Under the pieces are notes generated by a model. It had not been told where the DNA came from, did no database searches, and saw only the letters and a program-made list of their open reading frames with translations. Below, piece by piece: positions 34,043-44,264 of a DNA stretch of 64,000 nucleotides (position 1 is its first letter; each line of letters opens with the position of its first letter). The stretch covers positions 1-64,000 of the forward strand of contig LWTK01000060.1 in assembly GCA_003326205.1 (NCBI GenBank), in the 5' to 3' direction. The stretch comes from Nostoc sp. ATCC 43529 (GTDB lineage Bacteria; Cyanobacteriota; Cyanobacteriia; Cyanobacteriales; Nostocaceae). A program made the position numbers and the translations under genes.

Positions 34043-34417
34043 TTAACGCGTTACTAAGTTACCGTTACGGGTAAACTTTTGACAATCCAATTCACCATCT
34101 TGCTGGACGCATAGGGAAAACCATCTGATGTGAGTCCAACAGGTGTTAATATTGTTGGTAATTTTGCGCTTTTTTTTGGAAAGGCGTTGCCTGACAACTT
34201 GATTAGGGCAAAGAATTTCCAAGGTACCGAAACCATCTTCGCGATCGACGATGCGAAATAGGCAGTCTTGCAACATAGCACGGCTGCTACTGTCGAAAAA
34301 ACGCTTAAATCGGTGTAGCTTTTCTCCTTCAGTCATTTTGCTGATGGGTTTTATTTCAAATAAATCCTCATCCTCAAAGTCAAAGTCATCATCCTCAAAG
34401 TCGTAGGGGTCAATCAT
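34043..34417 (-). CDS. Hypothetical protein with acidic N-terminus
   Basis: This 124-aa protein starts with an Asp/Glu-rich stretch (MIDPYDFEDDDFDFEDEDLF) and continues with a folded, basic part (KLHRFKRFFDSSSRAMLQDC ... LEILCPNQVVRQRLSKKKRK). I do not know a function. Codon use and length fit a real gene that I believe is widespread in cyanobacteria. ATG 34426 is an alternative start three codons upstream. Confidence 0.7.
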   Translation of the reverse strand: MIDPYDFEDDDFDFEDEDLFEIKPISKMTEGEKLHRFKRFFDSSSRAMLQDCLFRIVDREDGFGTLEILCPNQVVRQRLSKKKRKITNNINTCWTHIRWFSLCVQQDGELDCQKFTRNGNLVTR

Positions 34418-35188
34418 TTTCAGCATCCACTAGGCGACCTGGAATTATGGTAACTCTGTCTGGGGACAGGGGCGAAGGAGAAAAACTGTTAATTCTTCTA
34501 CTTGGGGACGTAATTATAAATTGATTAATTTAAGCTTGCAGAGCAACTAATCTCTATTATGAAAAAAACAAACCGATATAAAGGGTTTAATATCCCTACG
34601 TCGAGAGGTAGCATTAGTTTCTTCAAGGGATTTAAATTTCCGTCTGCAACTGTATTTAATTTTAAATTTTGAATTGTTAATCTGTTAGCAATCAGTTAAC
34701 AGAAATTTACTAATATCAGTAATCAGTTAATTTAAATTAAATCTACAGTGGAGAATGTAGTATGCTCACGATCGCCTTGGTGTCGAGAAAAATGTTTCCA
34801 CGCTAAACAACAAAAGTTGAGAAGGCAGCTATGCTGAGGGCAGAGGGCAAAAGGGAAACCCCATAAATAAATTTAGGGGAAACAATCACGGACGTAGTAT
34901 TTCTTGCGCTGTGCGTCTCGAAATACATATTTTTTCTTTTTTTCATAAATAAATTTACTTGCTCTAAACCATGAAGGCAGAGGGCAAAAATTATATTTTC
35001 CTCCTTCTGCCTCCTGCCTCCTGCCCTCTGCCTTTCTTCGGTAAAAAACCACCAAAGGCGGTAATACTACTACTCTAGGAAGACGTGAAGACCGATCCAA
35101 CTAGGTGCTTACCTATTTTTACAATGTTTTTATCAGAGAATATTGCTCTGTATGCCTTGTGCCCCTCAAGTGGTTTATCGAATAGCTT
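34418..35188. other. Long spacer upstream of clpB with inverted tandem repeats
   Basis: No gene is seen. AAGGCAGAGGGC (34974-34985) and GCCCTCTGCCTT (35023-35034) form a 12-base inverted repeat around CTCCTGCC repeats. CATAAATAAATTTA occurs twice (34863 and 34944). No CIRCE operator (TTAGCACTC/GAGTGCTAA) is present, so HrcA control of clpB is not indicated. Confidence 0.5.
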
Positions 35189-37807
35189 ATGCAACCTACC
35201 GATCCTAACCAATTTACGGAAAAAGCCTGGGAAGCGATCGCCCACACACCGGATATTGTTAAACAATATCAACAACAGCAGATTGAAAGCGAACATTTGA
35301 TGAAAGCACTGCTAGAACAAGATGGGCTAACCAGCAGTGTCTTGACGAAAGCCAGTGTTAACTTACAAAAACTGCGCGATCGCACCGAACAATTTATTCA
35401 ACGTCAGCCGAAAGTCTCTGGTAGCAGCACCTCCGTGTACTTAGGACGCAGTTTAGATACACTCCTAGACCGCGCCAACGGATATCGCCAGGAATTTAAA
35501 GACGAATATATTTCAATTGAACATTTATTGCTGGCTTATGCTAAAGATGACCGTTTTGGCAAAGCTTTATTTCAAGAATTCGCTTTAAATGAAAGCAAAC
35601 TAAAAAATATTATTAAACAAATTCGTGGGAGCCAAAAAGTGACCGACCAAAATCCAGAAGGCAAATACGAAGCACTGGAAAAATATGGGCGTGACCTCAC
35701 AGAAGCAGCCCGAAAAGGTCAACTCGATCCAGTGATTGGGCGAGATGATGAAATTCGTCGGACAGTGCAAATTCTCTCTCGCCGTACAAAAAATAACCCA
35801 GTATTAATCGGCGAACCAGGTGTTGGTAAAACTGCGATCGCCGAAGGATTAGCACAGCGCATTGTTGCTGGCGATGTTCCTCAATCTCTGAAAGACCGCA
35901 AGTTAATTGCCTTAGATATGGGTGCTTTAATTGCCGGAGCAAAATTCCGGGGTGAATTTGAAGAACGTCTCAAAGCAGTATTAAAAGAAGTCACCGAATC
36001 TGGCGGTAATATTGTTTTATTTATTGATGAAATTCACACCGTTGTCGGCGCTGGCGCTACCCAAGGCGCGATGGATGCTGGTAACTTGTTAAAACCAATG
36101 TTAGCGCGGGGCGAATTGCGCTGCATTGGGGCGACAACTTTGGATGAATATCGCAAATATATCGAAAAAGATGCGGCGCTGGAAAGACGTTTTCAACAAG
36201 TTTATGTCGATCAGCCGAGTGTCGAAGACGCAATTTCGATTTTGCGCGGTTTGAGAGAACGCTATGAAAACCACCACGGGGTGAAGATTTCCGATAGTGC
36301 TTTAGTTGCAGCCGCTATATTATCGAGTCGTTATATTAGCGATCGCTTCTTACCAGATAAAGCTATTGACTTAGTAGATGAAGCCGCCGCTAGGTTAAAA
36401 ATGGAGATTACCTCTAAACCAGAGGAACTCGACGAAATTGACCGCAAGATTCTGCAATTGGAAATGGAAAAGCTATCACTACAAAAAGAAAGTGATGCAG
36501 TATCTCGCGAACGTTTAGAAAGACTAGAAAAAGAAATTGCCGACTTCAAAGAAGAACAAAGTACTTTGAATGCTCAATGGCAATCTGAAAAAGATATCAT
36601 TAACAAAATTCAGTCCGTTAAAAAAGAAATTGAACGGGTGAATTTGGAAATTCAGCAAGCAGAACGCGATTACGACCTCAACCGGGCTGCGGAATTGAAG
36701 TATGGGAAATTAACAGATTTGCATCGCAAGTTAGAAGCAGCAGAAAGCGAATTATCAAACGCCCAAAAAACCGGAAAATCTCTGTTGCGTGAAGAAGTAA
36801 CTGAAGGTGATATTGCTGAAGTGATTTCTAAATGGACAGGAATTCCCATTAGCAAGTTAGTGGAATCAGAAAAAGAAAAACTGTTGCATTTAGAAGATGA
36901 ATTGCACCGTCGCGTGATTGGACAAGAAGAAGCGGTCACAGCTGTAGCCGATGCAATTCAGCGATCGCGTGCTGGATTGGCCGATCCAAATCGTCCCATT
37001 GCTAGTTTTATTTTCCTAGGTCCCACAGGTGTCGGTAAAACCGAATTGGCAAAAGCCTTGGCGGCTTACATGTTCGACACCGAAGAGGCGCTAGTGCGAA
37101 TCGATATGTCTGAATATATGGAGAAGCACGCCGTCTCAAGGCTTATCGGTGCGCCTCCAGGGTACGTAGGTTATGAAGAAGGTGGACAATTAACCGAAGC
37201 AATCCGTCGTCGTCCTTATGCGGTGATTCTCTTCGACGAAATCGAAAAAGCACACCCCGATGTATTCAATATCTTCCTGCAAATTCTCGATGATGGTCGC
37301 GTTACCGATGCCCAAGGTCATACTGTGGACTTCAAGAACGCTATTATCATCATGACCAGCAACATCGGTTCTCAGTATATTCTCGATATTGCTGGCGACA
37401 ACGCACACTATGACGAAATGCGCCGTCGCGTGATGGAGGCGATGCGAAATAGCTTCCGTCCAGAATTTCTGAACCGGATTGATGAAATCATCATCTTCCA
37501 CGGTTTGAACAAGCAGGAGTTACGTCAAATTGTGCAATTGCAGGTGGAAAGGTTGCGTCAAAGACTGGGCGATCGCAAGATTTCTCTGAAACTCTCCGAT
37601 GCTGCTCTTGACTTTTTAGCAGAAGTAGGGTATGACCCCGTATTTGGGGCGCGTCCATTGAAACGGGCGATTCAGCGGGAGTTAGAAACGCAAATTGCCA
37701 AAGCCATCTTGCGCGGCGAATTCAACGATGGTGACACCATATTTGTAGATGTACAAAATGAGCGTCTAGCCTTTGGCCGTTTACCTATTGAGATCTTTAG
37801 CAGTTGA
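35189..37807 (+). CDS. clpB: ATP-dependent disaggregase ClpB
   Basis: ClpB is a hexameric AAA+ chaperone that works with DnaK to pull apart aggregated protein after heat stress. The 872-aa protein has the N-terminal repeat domain (1-150), NBD1 with Walker A GEPGVGKT (about 210) and Walker B VLFIDEIH, the coiled-coil middle domain (about 410-530) with ERLERLEKEIADFKEEQSTL, and NBD2 with GPTGVGKT (about 611) and VILFDEIEKAHPDVFN. The middle domain separates it from ClpC, and no ClpP-binding loop is expected. Length is normal. The promoter lies in the long spacer upstream; a clear terminator follows. Confidence 0.96.
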   Translation: MQPTDPNQFTEKAWEAIAHTPDIVKQYQQQQIESEHLMKALLEQDGLTSSVLTKASVNLQKLRDRTEQFIQRQPKVSGSSTSVYLGRSLDTLLDRANGYRQEFKDEYISIEHLLLAYAKDDRFGKALFQEFALNESKLKNIIKQIRGSQKVTDQNPEGKYEALEKYGRDLTEAARKGQLDPVIGRDDEIRRTVQILSRRTKNNPVLIGEPGVGKTAIAEGLAQRIVAGDVPQSLKDRKLIALDMGALIAGAKFRGEFEERLKAVLKEVTESGGNIVLFIDEIHTVVGAGATQGAMDAGNLLKPMLARGELRCIGATTLDEYRKYIEKDAALERRFQQVYVDQPSVEDAISILRGLRERYENHHGVKISDSALVAAAILSSRYISDRFLPDKAIDLVDEAAARLKMEITSKPEELDEIDRKILQLEMEKLSLQKESDAVSRERLERLEKEIADFKEEQSTLNAQWQSEKDIINKIQSVKKEIERVNLEIQQAERDYDLNRAAELKYGKLTDLHRKLEAAESELSNAQKTGKSLLREEVTEGDIAEVISKWTGIPISKLVESEKEKLLHLEDELHRRVIGQEEAVTAVADAIQRSRAGLADPNRPIASFIFLGPTGVGKTELAKALAAYMFDTEEALVRIDMSEYMEKHAVSRLIGAPPGYVGYEEGGQLTEAIRRRPYAVILFDEIEKAHPDVFNIFLQILDDGRVTDAQGHTVDFKNAIIIMTSNIGSQYILDIAGDNAHYDEMRRRVMEAMRNSFRPEFLNRIDEIIIFHGLNKQELRQIVQLQVERLRQRLGDRKISLKLSDAALDFLAEVGYDPVFGARPLKRAIQRELETQIAKAILRGEFNDGDTIFVDVQNERLAFGRLPIEIFSS

Positions 37808-37917
37808 TCGGATTTTTGATTTTAGGAGGCAAGAGTCAAGAAGCAATAGGCAACAGGCGACAGGCTTGCGAAAGTCTCTTGATGTCGGAGTTTTACGATT
37901 GGTTTAGTGTACATTGC

Positions 37918-37957
37918 AAAAACGCAAAGTTAAGCTAAAGCTTCTTTGCGTTTTTTT
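37918..37957 (+). terminator. Terminator after clpB
   Basis: AAACGCAAAG (37920-37929) pairs with CTTTGCGTTT (37944-37953), and the right arm runs into a T tract to 37957. AAGCTAAAGCTT lies in the loop and can pair further. Confidence 0.8.
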
Positions 37958-38081
37958 ATGAAATATTTTTTTAGGATGTCGGTTGAAGCATAGTTTCGCA
38001 CATAAGCTTACCCTCAAACTGTAATACCAAAAGACTTTCTTTGCCTGTTGCCTTTTGCCTATTGCCTCTTGCCTATCATGC

Positions 38082-38639
38082 CTACTGACCTTTACAAATC
38101 ACTTGTCGCATCTTACGCATATTCGCTGGCAATTCAAAGTTCATTGCTTGTTGAATGAAAATTGACGGAATCGGAATATTAGGTGTAGCTTGCACAGTAT
38201 AAGCGAGTAAAGTGCCATTACCGCAATCTTTGAGTTCTAAATGAGCGTCAAAATCCTCAAAAGTTCCTTTTTCCATGCGAAATTGGATTTGTTGCCCCAG
38301 TACTTCTACAACATTGAGGTAAATTTCCACTTGAGCCGTGAAAAACAGAAAAGCTTTTTGTGCTGCTTGGTACAGGCGCTTGGCTTCACCTCTATGTATT
38401 ACTTCGCTCTTGGTAATATCGGGAAAATACTGTACCCAGCGGGGATAATCGGTTAATTGCTGCCAGACTTGCGATCGCACCATCGGCAAATACATCCAAG
38501 CTGTGACAGCACCGCCCCACGCCTTGTGCGATCGGGTTTCTACTAAAATTTCGCCCTGTACCAGTAAGCTTTGCTTGTCTTGACTCCAAGCCATATCTGA
38601 ACCTGCAATAATGGAACTTAAAATATGAGACGCAGACAT
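38082..38639 (-). CDS. SRPBCC family protein
   Basis: This 185-aa protein has the pattern of the polyketide cyclase/START-like SRPBCC fold: VWQQLTDYPRWVQYFPDITK (ligand-cavity gate region), EVIHRGEAKRLYQAAQKAFL and a long C-terminal helix (IPSIFIQQAMNFELPANMRK). Cyanobacterial members bind hydrophobic ligands, but none is known for this one. Cytoplasmic; no signal peptide. It is monocistronic with repeat-rich spacers on both sides. Confidence 0.85.
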   Translation of the reverse strand: MSASHILSSIIAGSDMAWSQDKQSLLVQGEILVETRSHKAWGGAVTAWMYLPMVRSQVWQQLTDYPRWVQYFPDITKSEVIHRGEAKRLYQAAQKAFLFFTAQVEIYLNVVEVLGQQIQFRMEKGTFEDFDAHLELKDCGNGTLLAYTVQATPNIPIPSIFIQQAMNFELPANMRKMRQVICKGQ

Positions 38640-39243
38640 AATGATTTCAGTAACTCCTCAACTCATCCACCTAAAAATGTTGAAACTACAAGCTATCAAA
38701 ACTTGATTCAACTCTAACCCACTCAATTTTAGTTCCAGTTTAGTACTTGTCCTTTCCGGAAATACTCATTTTTCGATAATTATTTCAGTCACTTTACTGG
38801 GAAAACTGTATTTCTGAACACAATTAACACAATCAACACTTAAGTAAAAATTTATCAAAGTAATACTCATAAATAAAAAATCAACTTTTGAACAGCTAAA
38901 ATGGCACAAACACGAACTAGTAAGTAGAAGGCAGGAGGCAGGATAGAACAGCGATTTGCGGTGTCCGCGAGCGTCGGCAGGAGGCAGGAGGGAAAAGCCA
39001 GTTTTTATCGGGGTTTTAAACTTTTGTCTTTTACATTTAATTATGTCTACCTACTTATCAACGATCGAGACTAATTCTAGAAGTTTTCACGGTAGAAACT
39101 TTCGTTCATCTTTACCAACTTTTAGTAATTAGGGTCTGCGAATTTTTACGTGTTATTTCTGATTAAATTGAAACTTCACTGTATCTTCATACTTGAATAT
39201 CAATACCAAGTCTAATGTCTGTTGAGTCGAGAGGAAAACTTAA
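38640..39243. other. Spacer with GGCAGGAGGCAGGA repeats
   Basis: No gene is seen. The AT-rich halves flank two copies of GGCAGGAGGCAGGA-type sequence (about 38932-38945 and 38978-38993), separated by GC-rich palindromic repeat (CGGTGTCCGCGAGCGTC). Confidence 0.45.
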
Positions 39244-39438
39244 GTGAGTCAATCATCTTTAAATCGTAGATTAATTCAGATTTTCGGAATCCTTCTTGGT
39301 ATCAGTTTCGCGGTTTGGATACTCCGAGGCTTTGGTATTCTGACTTTTATTCCGGGTGGAATTATTTGGCTACTATTGCTAGGGGCGATCGCGATCGGCA
39401 TTATTAGTTATGCTCAAAGAACTTGGTGGCGTTTTTAA
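39244..39438 (+). CDS. Small membrane protein
   Basis: This 64-aa protein starts with GTG. Two hydrophobic segments cover most of it (IFGILLGISFAVWILRGFGI and IPGGIIWLLLLGAIAIGIIS), and it ends in a basic tail (QRTWWRF). I see no family name. The hydrophobic pattern and positive N-terminus (SLNRRLIQ) argue for a real gene. It lies upstream of scpA with a repeat tract between them. Confidence 0.6.
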   Translation: MSQSSLNRRLIQIFGILLGISFAVWILRGFGILTFIPGGIIWLLLLGAIAIGIISYAQRTWWRF

Positions 39439-39439
39439 T

Positions 39440-39605
39440 TATTGGGCATTGGGCATTGGGCATCGGGCATTGAAAGTTAGGAGTGAGGAGTTAGGAGTTA
39501 AGAATATTCTCTTGTCTCCTTGTCCCCTTGTCCCCTTGTCTCCCCTGCCCCTCTGCCTCCTCATCTGGGATATTCCCGATGCCCCATGCCCCATACCCCT
39601 TTAAT
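39440..39605. repeat. GGGCATTGGGCAT / CCCCATGCCCCAT repeat tract
   Basis: Tandem GGGCATT units at about 39444-39470 and CCTTGTCCCC units at 39516-39545 are followed by GATGCCCCATGCCCCAT. Reverse-complementary ends could pair. Confidence 0.6.
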
Positions 39606-39622
39606 TAACTTAGTATCTGCTG

Positions 39623-40468
39623 ATGGAAGCTTCCGAGCTGTTAGAAACAATTACACTCCTGATTCATCAAGCCGAGCAGGGGGAAATTGACCCTTGGGAT
39701 GTGCAAGTGATTGAGGTGATTGACCGATACTTGGAACTGATGGCACCAGAGGCAATAAGGAAAGGCTATGAAACAGACTTGTCTCAATCTGGACAAGCCT
39801 TTTTATCAGCATCAATGCTGGTATTGTTCAAAGCTAATACCTTAATGCAGTTGTCAACAGTAGAAGATATACAGGATGGTGTATTAGATGATGCTTTATT
39901 AACAGATGAAGACGGTGCATTCCATCATGGCCCTCGGCTACCATTAGAACGGCAATTGCGTCGTCGTCCAGCAGCAATGCCACCGCCAAAACGTCGGGTA
40001 ACTCTGCAAGAGTTAATTGAGCAATTACAAATTATGGCGAACCAGCTCAAACTCGTAGAGAAAACCAGCAAACCTGTACGTCCCAGGCGTCAGCCTAGCA
40101 TCCAAAGTATGCGGCAGGCTCTAGAGTTGGCTCACCAAGAAAATCTGACAGAAGTAGCTAAAGAACTAGAGCAGGTGCTGAAATTATCCGCAAAAGAACT
40201 ATGTTTAGAGCAAAATTGGTTGAATTTAGAACAACTTGTCGAGTTGTGGACTCAGACCAAGCAATCATCTCAAAATGGGTCTGGACACGAGTCTGAACAC
40301 AGTCATCTAGTTAGCGTTTTTTGGGCGCTATTATTACTCTCGGCTCAATCCAAAGTAGAGCTATCTCAAGAGGAATTTTACGATGAAATTAAAGTTCGCT
40401 TACTCACAGATTCAGCTAATAATTCCCCAGCCTGCGAACAGCCAATTAACTCAGCAAACCAAAACTAG
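39623..40468 (+). CDS. scpA: Segregation and condensation protein A
   Basis: ScpA is the kleisin that joins ScpB and SMC into the condensin complex that shapes and separates the chromosome. The 281-aa protein begins with the kleisin N-terminal helix-turn part (LETITLLIHQAEQGEIDPWD, VQVIEVIDRYLELM, then FLSASMLVLFKANTLM), a signature of ScpA. The middle is charged and Pro-rich (RRRPAAMPPPKRRVTLQELI). The C-terminal winged-helix part ends with VFWALLLLSAQSKVELSQEE. Length fits cyanobacterial ScpA. No scpB is adjacent. Confidence 0.92.
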   Translation: MEASELLETITLLIHQAEQGEIDPWDVQVIEVIDRYLELMAPEAIRKGYETDLSQSGQAFLSASMLVLFKANTLMQLSTVEDIQDGVLDDALLTDEDGAFHHGPRLPLERQLRRRPAAMPPPKRRVTLQELIEQLQIMANQLKLVEKTSKPVRPRRQPSIQSMRQALELAHQENLTEVAKELEQVLKLSAKELCLEQNWLNLEQLVELWTQTKQSSQNGSGHESEHSHLVSVFWALLLLSAQSKVELSQEEFYDEIKVRLLTDSANNSPACEQPINSANQN

Positions 40469-40583
40469 CTTTACAGATAGTTGAGACAGTTTTGCGTCAG
40501 CTTCAAAATCCGAGTAAATTGAAAAGATAAGCGATCGCTTGTCATCTAAGTATACCTATGGTTGCAATAACCACTAAATTATT

Positions 40584-40607
40584 GTTATCCCTGTTTGGAG
40601 GGATAAC
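40584..40607 (+). promoter_or_regulatory. 8-base inverted repeat upstream of NDP-sugar synthase gene
   Basis: GTTATCCC (40584-40591) and GGGATAAC (40600-40607) flank an 8-base spacer about 80 bases before the start codon. It could be an operator or a leader hairpin. Confidence 0.35.
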
Positions 40608-40686
40608 TTAGAGCAGAAATAAAAACTGATGATTAAGTATCACTCTAATGAAAGTAAACTGGCTTGTGGTTGAGGAATAAACTTTT

Positions 40687-41856
40687 ATGAAAGCGATGAT
40701 TCTCGCGGCTGGCAAGGGTACTCGCGTGCGTCCAATTACGTACACCATGCCCAAACCGATGATGCCCATCCTGCAAAAGCCAGTGATGGAGTTCTTGCTG
40801 GAACTTTTACGCCAACATGGATTTGACCAGATTCTGGTCAACGTGAGCCATTTGGCTGAGGAAATAGAAAACTATTTCCGTGATGGTCAGCGGTTTGGCG
40901 TACAAATTGCCTATTCTTTTGAAGGGAAAATAGACGACGACGGTAAACTGGTGGGTGAAGCCATTGGTTCGGCTGGAGGAATGCGGCGCATTCAAGACTT
41001 TTCACCGTTTTTTGATGACACTTTTGTCGTGTTGTGCGGTGATGCTTTGATTGACCTGGATTTAACTGCCGCAGTTAAATGGCATAGAGCTAAAGGATCG
41101 ATCGCTACTATTATTACGAAATCTGTCCCTGAAGAAGAAGTTTCTAGCTACGGTGTGGTTGTTACCGACGAAGATAATCGGGTTAAAGCTTTCCAAGAAA
41201 AACCTTCAACTGAAGAAGCCCTCAGCACTAACATCAATACTGGTATTTATATCTTTGAGCCAGAGGTATTTAACTATATCCCCTCTGGAGTCGAATACGA
41301 CATTGGTAGCCAATTGTTCCCCAAACTAGTGGAAATCAAAGCTCCTTTTTATGCCATTCCTATGGACTTTGAATGGGTAGATATTGGTAAAGTACCAGAC
41401 TATTGGCGGGCAATTCGTGGTGTACTGTTGGGTGAAATCAAAAATGTACAAATTCCTGGTCATGAAGTCGCCCCTGGAATCTACACTGGCTTAAATGTTG
41501 CCGTCAATTGGGACAAAGTAGATATCACAGGCCCAGTTTACATTGGTGGAATGACAAGAATAGAAGACGGAGCTAAAATCGTCGGCCCAGCGATGATTGG
41601 CCCCAATTGTTGGATATGTAGTGGCGCAACTGTAGAAAACAGCGTGATTTTTGAATGGTCACGCCTGGGTCCTGGCGTCCGCTTAGTGGATAAGCTGGTG
41701 TTTGGACGTTATTGTGTCGATAAAACTGGCGCTTCAATAGATGTTCAAGCCGCAGCTTTAGACTGGCTGATTACCGATGCTCGTCAAACGTTACCACCCC
41801 ATACCCCTGTTGAGCGACAAGCAATAGAGGAATTACTAGGGACAAGCGCGAATTAA
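40687..41856 (+). CDS. NDP-sugar synthase (mannose-1-phosphate guanylyltransferase-like)
   Basis: This 389-aa cytoplasmic nucleotidyltransferase makes a nucleotide sugar from a sugar 1-phosphate and NTP. The N-terminal domain has the pyrophosphorylase motif MILAAGKGTRVRPITYTMPK, VVLCGDALIDLDL and FQEKPSTEEALSTNINTGIY. The C-terminal left-handed beta-helix repeats (GAKIVGPAMIGPNCWICSGA, TVENSVIFEWSRLGPGVRLV) resemble GDP-mannose pyrophosphorylase. If it makes GDP-mannose it would feed gmd and fcl; sequence alone does not fix the substrate. ATG 40687 has no strong ribosome-binding site. A heptamer repeat follows the stop codon. Confidence 0.9.
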   Translation: MKAMILAAGKGTRVRPITYTMPKPMMPILQKPVMEFLLELLRQHGFDQILVNVSHLAEEIENYFRDGQRFGVQIAYSFEGKIDDDGKLVGEAIGSAGGMRRIQDFSPFFDDTFVVLCGDALIDLDLTAAVKWHRAKGSIATIITKSVPEEEVSSYGVVVTDEDNRVKAFQEKPSTEEALSTNINTGIYIFEPEVFNYIPSGVEYDIGSQLFPKLVEIKAPFYAIPMDFEWVDIGKVPDYWRAIRGVLLGEIKNVQIPGHEVAPGIYTGLNVAVNWDKVDITGPVYIGGMTRIEDGAKIVGPAMIGPNCWICSGATVENSVIFEWSRLGPGVRLVDKLVFGRYCVDKTGASIDVQAAALDWLITDARQTLPPHTPVERQAIEELLGTSAN

Positions 41857-41863
41857 AATCAGA

Positions 41864-41998
41864 GTTAGGAGTTAGGAGTTAGGAGTTAGGAGTTAGGAGT
41901 TTTGACTCTTAACTCCTAACGTATTTAAAAATGAGGAGTTAGGAGTTAGGAATTATGATTTTTATTCTTAACTCTTAACTCTTAACTCTTAACTCTTA
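41864..41998. repeat. GTTAGGA heptamer array with reverse-complement counterpart
   Basis: Five GTTAGGA units (41864-41898) are followed by TTAACTCCTAAC, a second short GTTAGGA run (41936-41950), and CTTAACT units (about 41970-41998). The two orientations can fold into a large hairpin between the convergent NDP-sugar synthase and speA genes. A related array lies at 44717-44796. Confidence 0.8.
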
Positions 41999-42014
41999 TC
42001 TTCATTCCTCAATC

Positions 42015-44033
42015 CTAACTATTTAGATACGTATACCTTCTGAGACTCTGTTCGTAGGTTTGTAGGAGTCGCTGAGATTCCGCTAGAGTGATGCGTTTTT
42101 CCTCTAAAGCTTTCTCGCAGCGCTGGCGGATGTTTTCCACCATATCTTCGGAGTCATATTGAACATAGCTCACGACTTCGCTCATAGTATCGCCTTTAAC
42201 TACGTGTTCGATTTGGTAGCCTTTGGGCGTTAATTGGATGTGAACGGCGTTGGTATCACCAAATAAGTTGTGCAAGTTACCCATGATCTCCTGGTAAGCT
42301 CCATTGAGGAACATGCCCAAGTAATAGGGTTCTCCTGCTTTGTGCGGGTGGAGTTCTAAAACCGATTTGACATCGCGCAGGTCAATAAAGCGGTCTATTT
42401 TACCATCGCTGTCGCAGGTGAGGTCTGCTAAAATTCCCCGCCGCGTTGGTTCTTCATCCAAACGGTGGATTGGCATGATGGGGAATAACTGGTCGATCGC
42501 CCAGCAATCTGGTGCTGATTGAAACACTGACATGTTGACGTAATAGATGGAAGCCATAATTTTTTCTAGGTCTTCCAGTTCATCAGGTACGTATTCTTGC
42601 TGTCTAGTAATGTTTAAAATCTTTTGACAACAAGCCCAGTAGAGGCGTTCGGCCTTGGCTCGTTCTCTGAGGCGTAAAATTCCCAAGTTAAAGCGGCTGA
42701 TGGCTTCTTCTTTGAATTGTGCTGCGTCGTGGTAAAGCTCTTGGTAATTTTCTTTGTTGATGGATTGGTAGCTTTCCCAGAGGTAATTAATGATTGGGGA
42801 TTCTCCCTCTTGGGGAGGTTCTGGTGGATCGAGGGGGACATCACTGGTGCTGAGAACGTCGAAAATCAGCACGGACTGATGGGAAGCGATCGCTCGTCCA
42901 CTTTCACTAATCAGTGTTGGTACGGGAATTTGCCGTTCAGCACAGGTATCTTTTAACTCTGCCACAATATCGTTGGCATAGTTTTGCATGTTGTAATTTT
43001 TCGATGCGTAGAAGTTGGTTTGGGAACCGTCGTAATCTACACCCAAACCGCCACCGACATCGAGGTATTTCATGTCTGCCCCCAGCATTGCCAATTCTAC
43101 GTAGATGCGGCTGGCTTCCTGGATGGCATCTTTAATTACATTAATGGCAGAAATTTGTGAGCCGATATGGAAGTGCATCAGCTGTAAAGAATCCAGCAGA
43201 TTAGCTTCCCGTAGCTTGTCAACTGCCTCGATGACCTCAGGCATAGTCAAACCAAATTTAGCGCGATCGCCACTGGAAGTTCCCCAACGTCCCATACCTT
43301 GGGTGCTGAGTTTCGCCCGAACCCCCAAAATCGGCTTAATCCCTAACTGCCGATTGGCAGCAATCACCAAATCCACCTCTTCAATTTGTTCTAAGACGAT
43401 GATTGGTGTTTGCCCTAGTCTTTGGGCTAACATTGCCGTTTCAATATATTCTTGGTCTTTGTAGCCATTGCAAACTAACAAAGCTCCTGGTGTATCCAGA
43501 ATAGCCAGAGCAATCATTAATTCTGGCTTGGAACCGGCTTCTAAACCAAATTGATGGGGCTTGCCGAATTTGACTAAATCCTCAATTAAATGCCGTTCTT
43601 GGTTGCACTTGACAGGAAACACGCCACGGTAGACACCAGGGTAGTTGTAACGGGCGATCGCTTTAGCAAAACAAGCGTTCAACCGCTCAATCCGGTCTTC
43701 TAAAATATCGGAAAAGCGAATCAGCAAGGGTAGTCCCAAATTGCGCTGCTTCAAGGCGTTGACTAATTCAAACAAATCTAGAGAACCCCCGCGATCGCCT
43801 TTTGGCGCAACGGTAATGTGACCAGCAGCATTAATGGAAAAATAAGGTTGTCCCCAACCTTCAATGCGATATAGTGTTTCGCTATCCTCAATTTTCCAGG
43901 AGCGAGGTAAATCTCCTGTGGTAGTACTTGGTGGTAACAGCTTTTTTTGTTGATTTTTTTTCACTTCAGATTTGTGTCCATTGGACGGTAGTAGTACCAC
44001 CTCGTCAGATGTAGCAGTTGACTCAACACCCAT
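42015..44033 (-). CDS. speA: Biosynthetic arginine decarboxylase
   Basis: SpeA makes agmatine from arginine, the first step of polyamine synthesis, and also feeds arginine use in cyanobacteria. The 672-aa PLP enzyme has the barrel motif VYRGVFPVKCNQERHLIEDL, where the lysine binds PLP. HFHIGSQISAINVIKDAIQ and KYLDVGGGLGVDYDGS are the conserved glycine-rich phosphate region, and LISESGRAIASH also matches. CDSDGKIDRF is in the C-terminal active-site part. Length matches the family. Convergent with the NDP-sugar synthase gene. Confidence 0.95.
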   Translation of the reverse strand: MGVESTATSDEVVLLPSNGHKSEVKKNQQKKLLPPSTTTGDLPRSWKIEDSETLYRIEGWGQPYFSINAAGHITVAPKGDRGGSLDLFELVNALKQRNLGLPLLIRFSDILEDRIERLNACFAKAIARYNYPGVYRGVFPVKCNQERHLIEDLVKFGKPHQFGLEAGSKPELMIALAILDTPGALLVCNGYKDQEYIETAMLAQRLGQTPIIVLEQIEEVDLVIAANRQLGIKPILGVRAKLSTQGMGRWGTSSGDRAKFGLTMPEVIEAVDKLREANLLDSLQLMHFHIGSQISAINVIKDAIQEASRIYVELAMLGADMKYLDVGGGLGVDYDGSQTNFYASKNYNMQNYANDIVAELKDTCAERQIPVPTLISESGRAIASHQSVLIFDVLSTSDVPLDPPEPPQEGESPIINYLWESYQSINKENYQELYHDAAQFKEEAISRFNLGILRLRERAKAERLYWACCQKILNITRQQEYVPDELEDLEKIMASIYYVNMSVFQSAPDCWAIDQLFPIMPIHRLDEEPTRRGILADLTCDSDGKIDRFIDLRDVKSVLELHPHKAGEPYYLGMFLNGAYQEIMGNLHNLFGDTNAVHIQLTPKGYQIEHVVKGDTMSEVVSYVQYDSEDMVENIRQRCEKALEEKRITLAESQRLLQTYEQSLRRYTYLNS

Positions 44034-44264
44034 TTCTTCCTAACCTCTGTGTTTCACCCACGAATTAACAATTTAGCGCATTCGTTTCATAACCGATATG
44101 CACCCAAGGTTAATTTCTGAGATAAACTCTGATTGGTCAAGAGTCATTAGTCATTTGTCATTAGTCATTGGTCATTTGTCAGAAGTGCAAAAGGCTTGAA
44201 CAAAGGACAAAAGACAATAGACAATTGACTAGATAAAAACTTTATTAAGTTTTGGGAGATAGCT

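Noticed and set aside
34418..35188. CIRCE operator for clpB
   Set aside because: No TTAGCACTC/GAGTGCTAA pair in the spacer.
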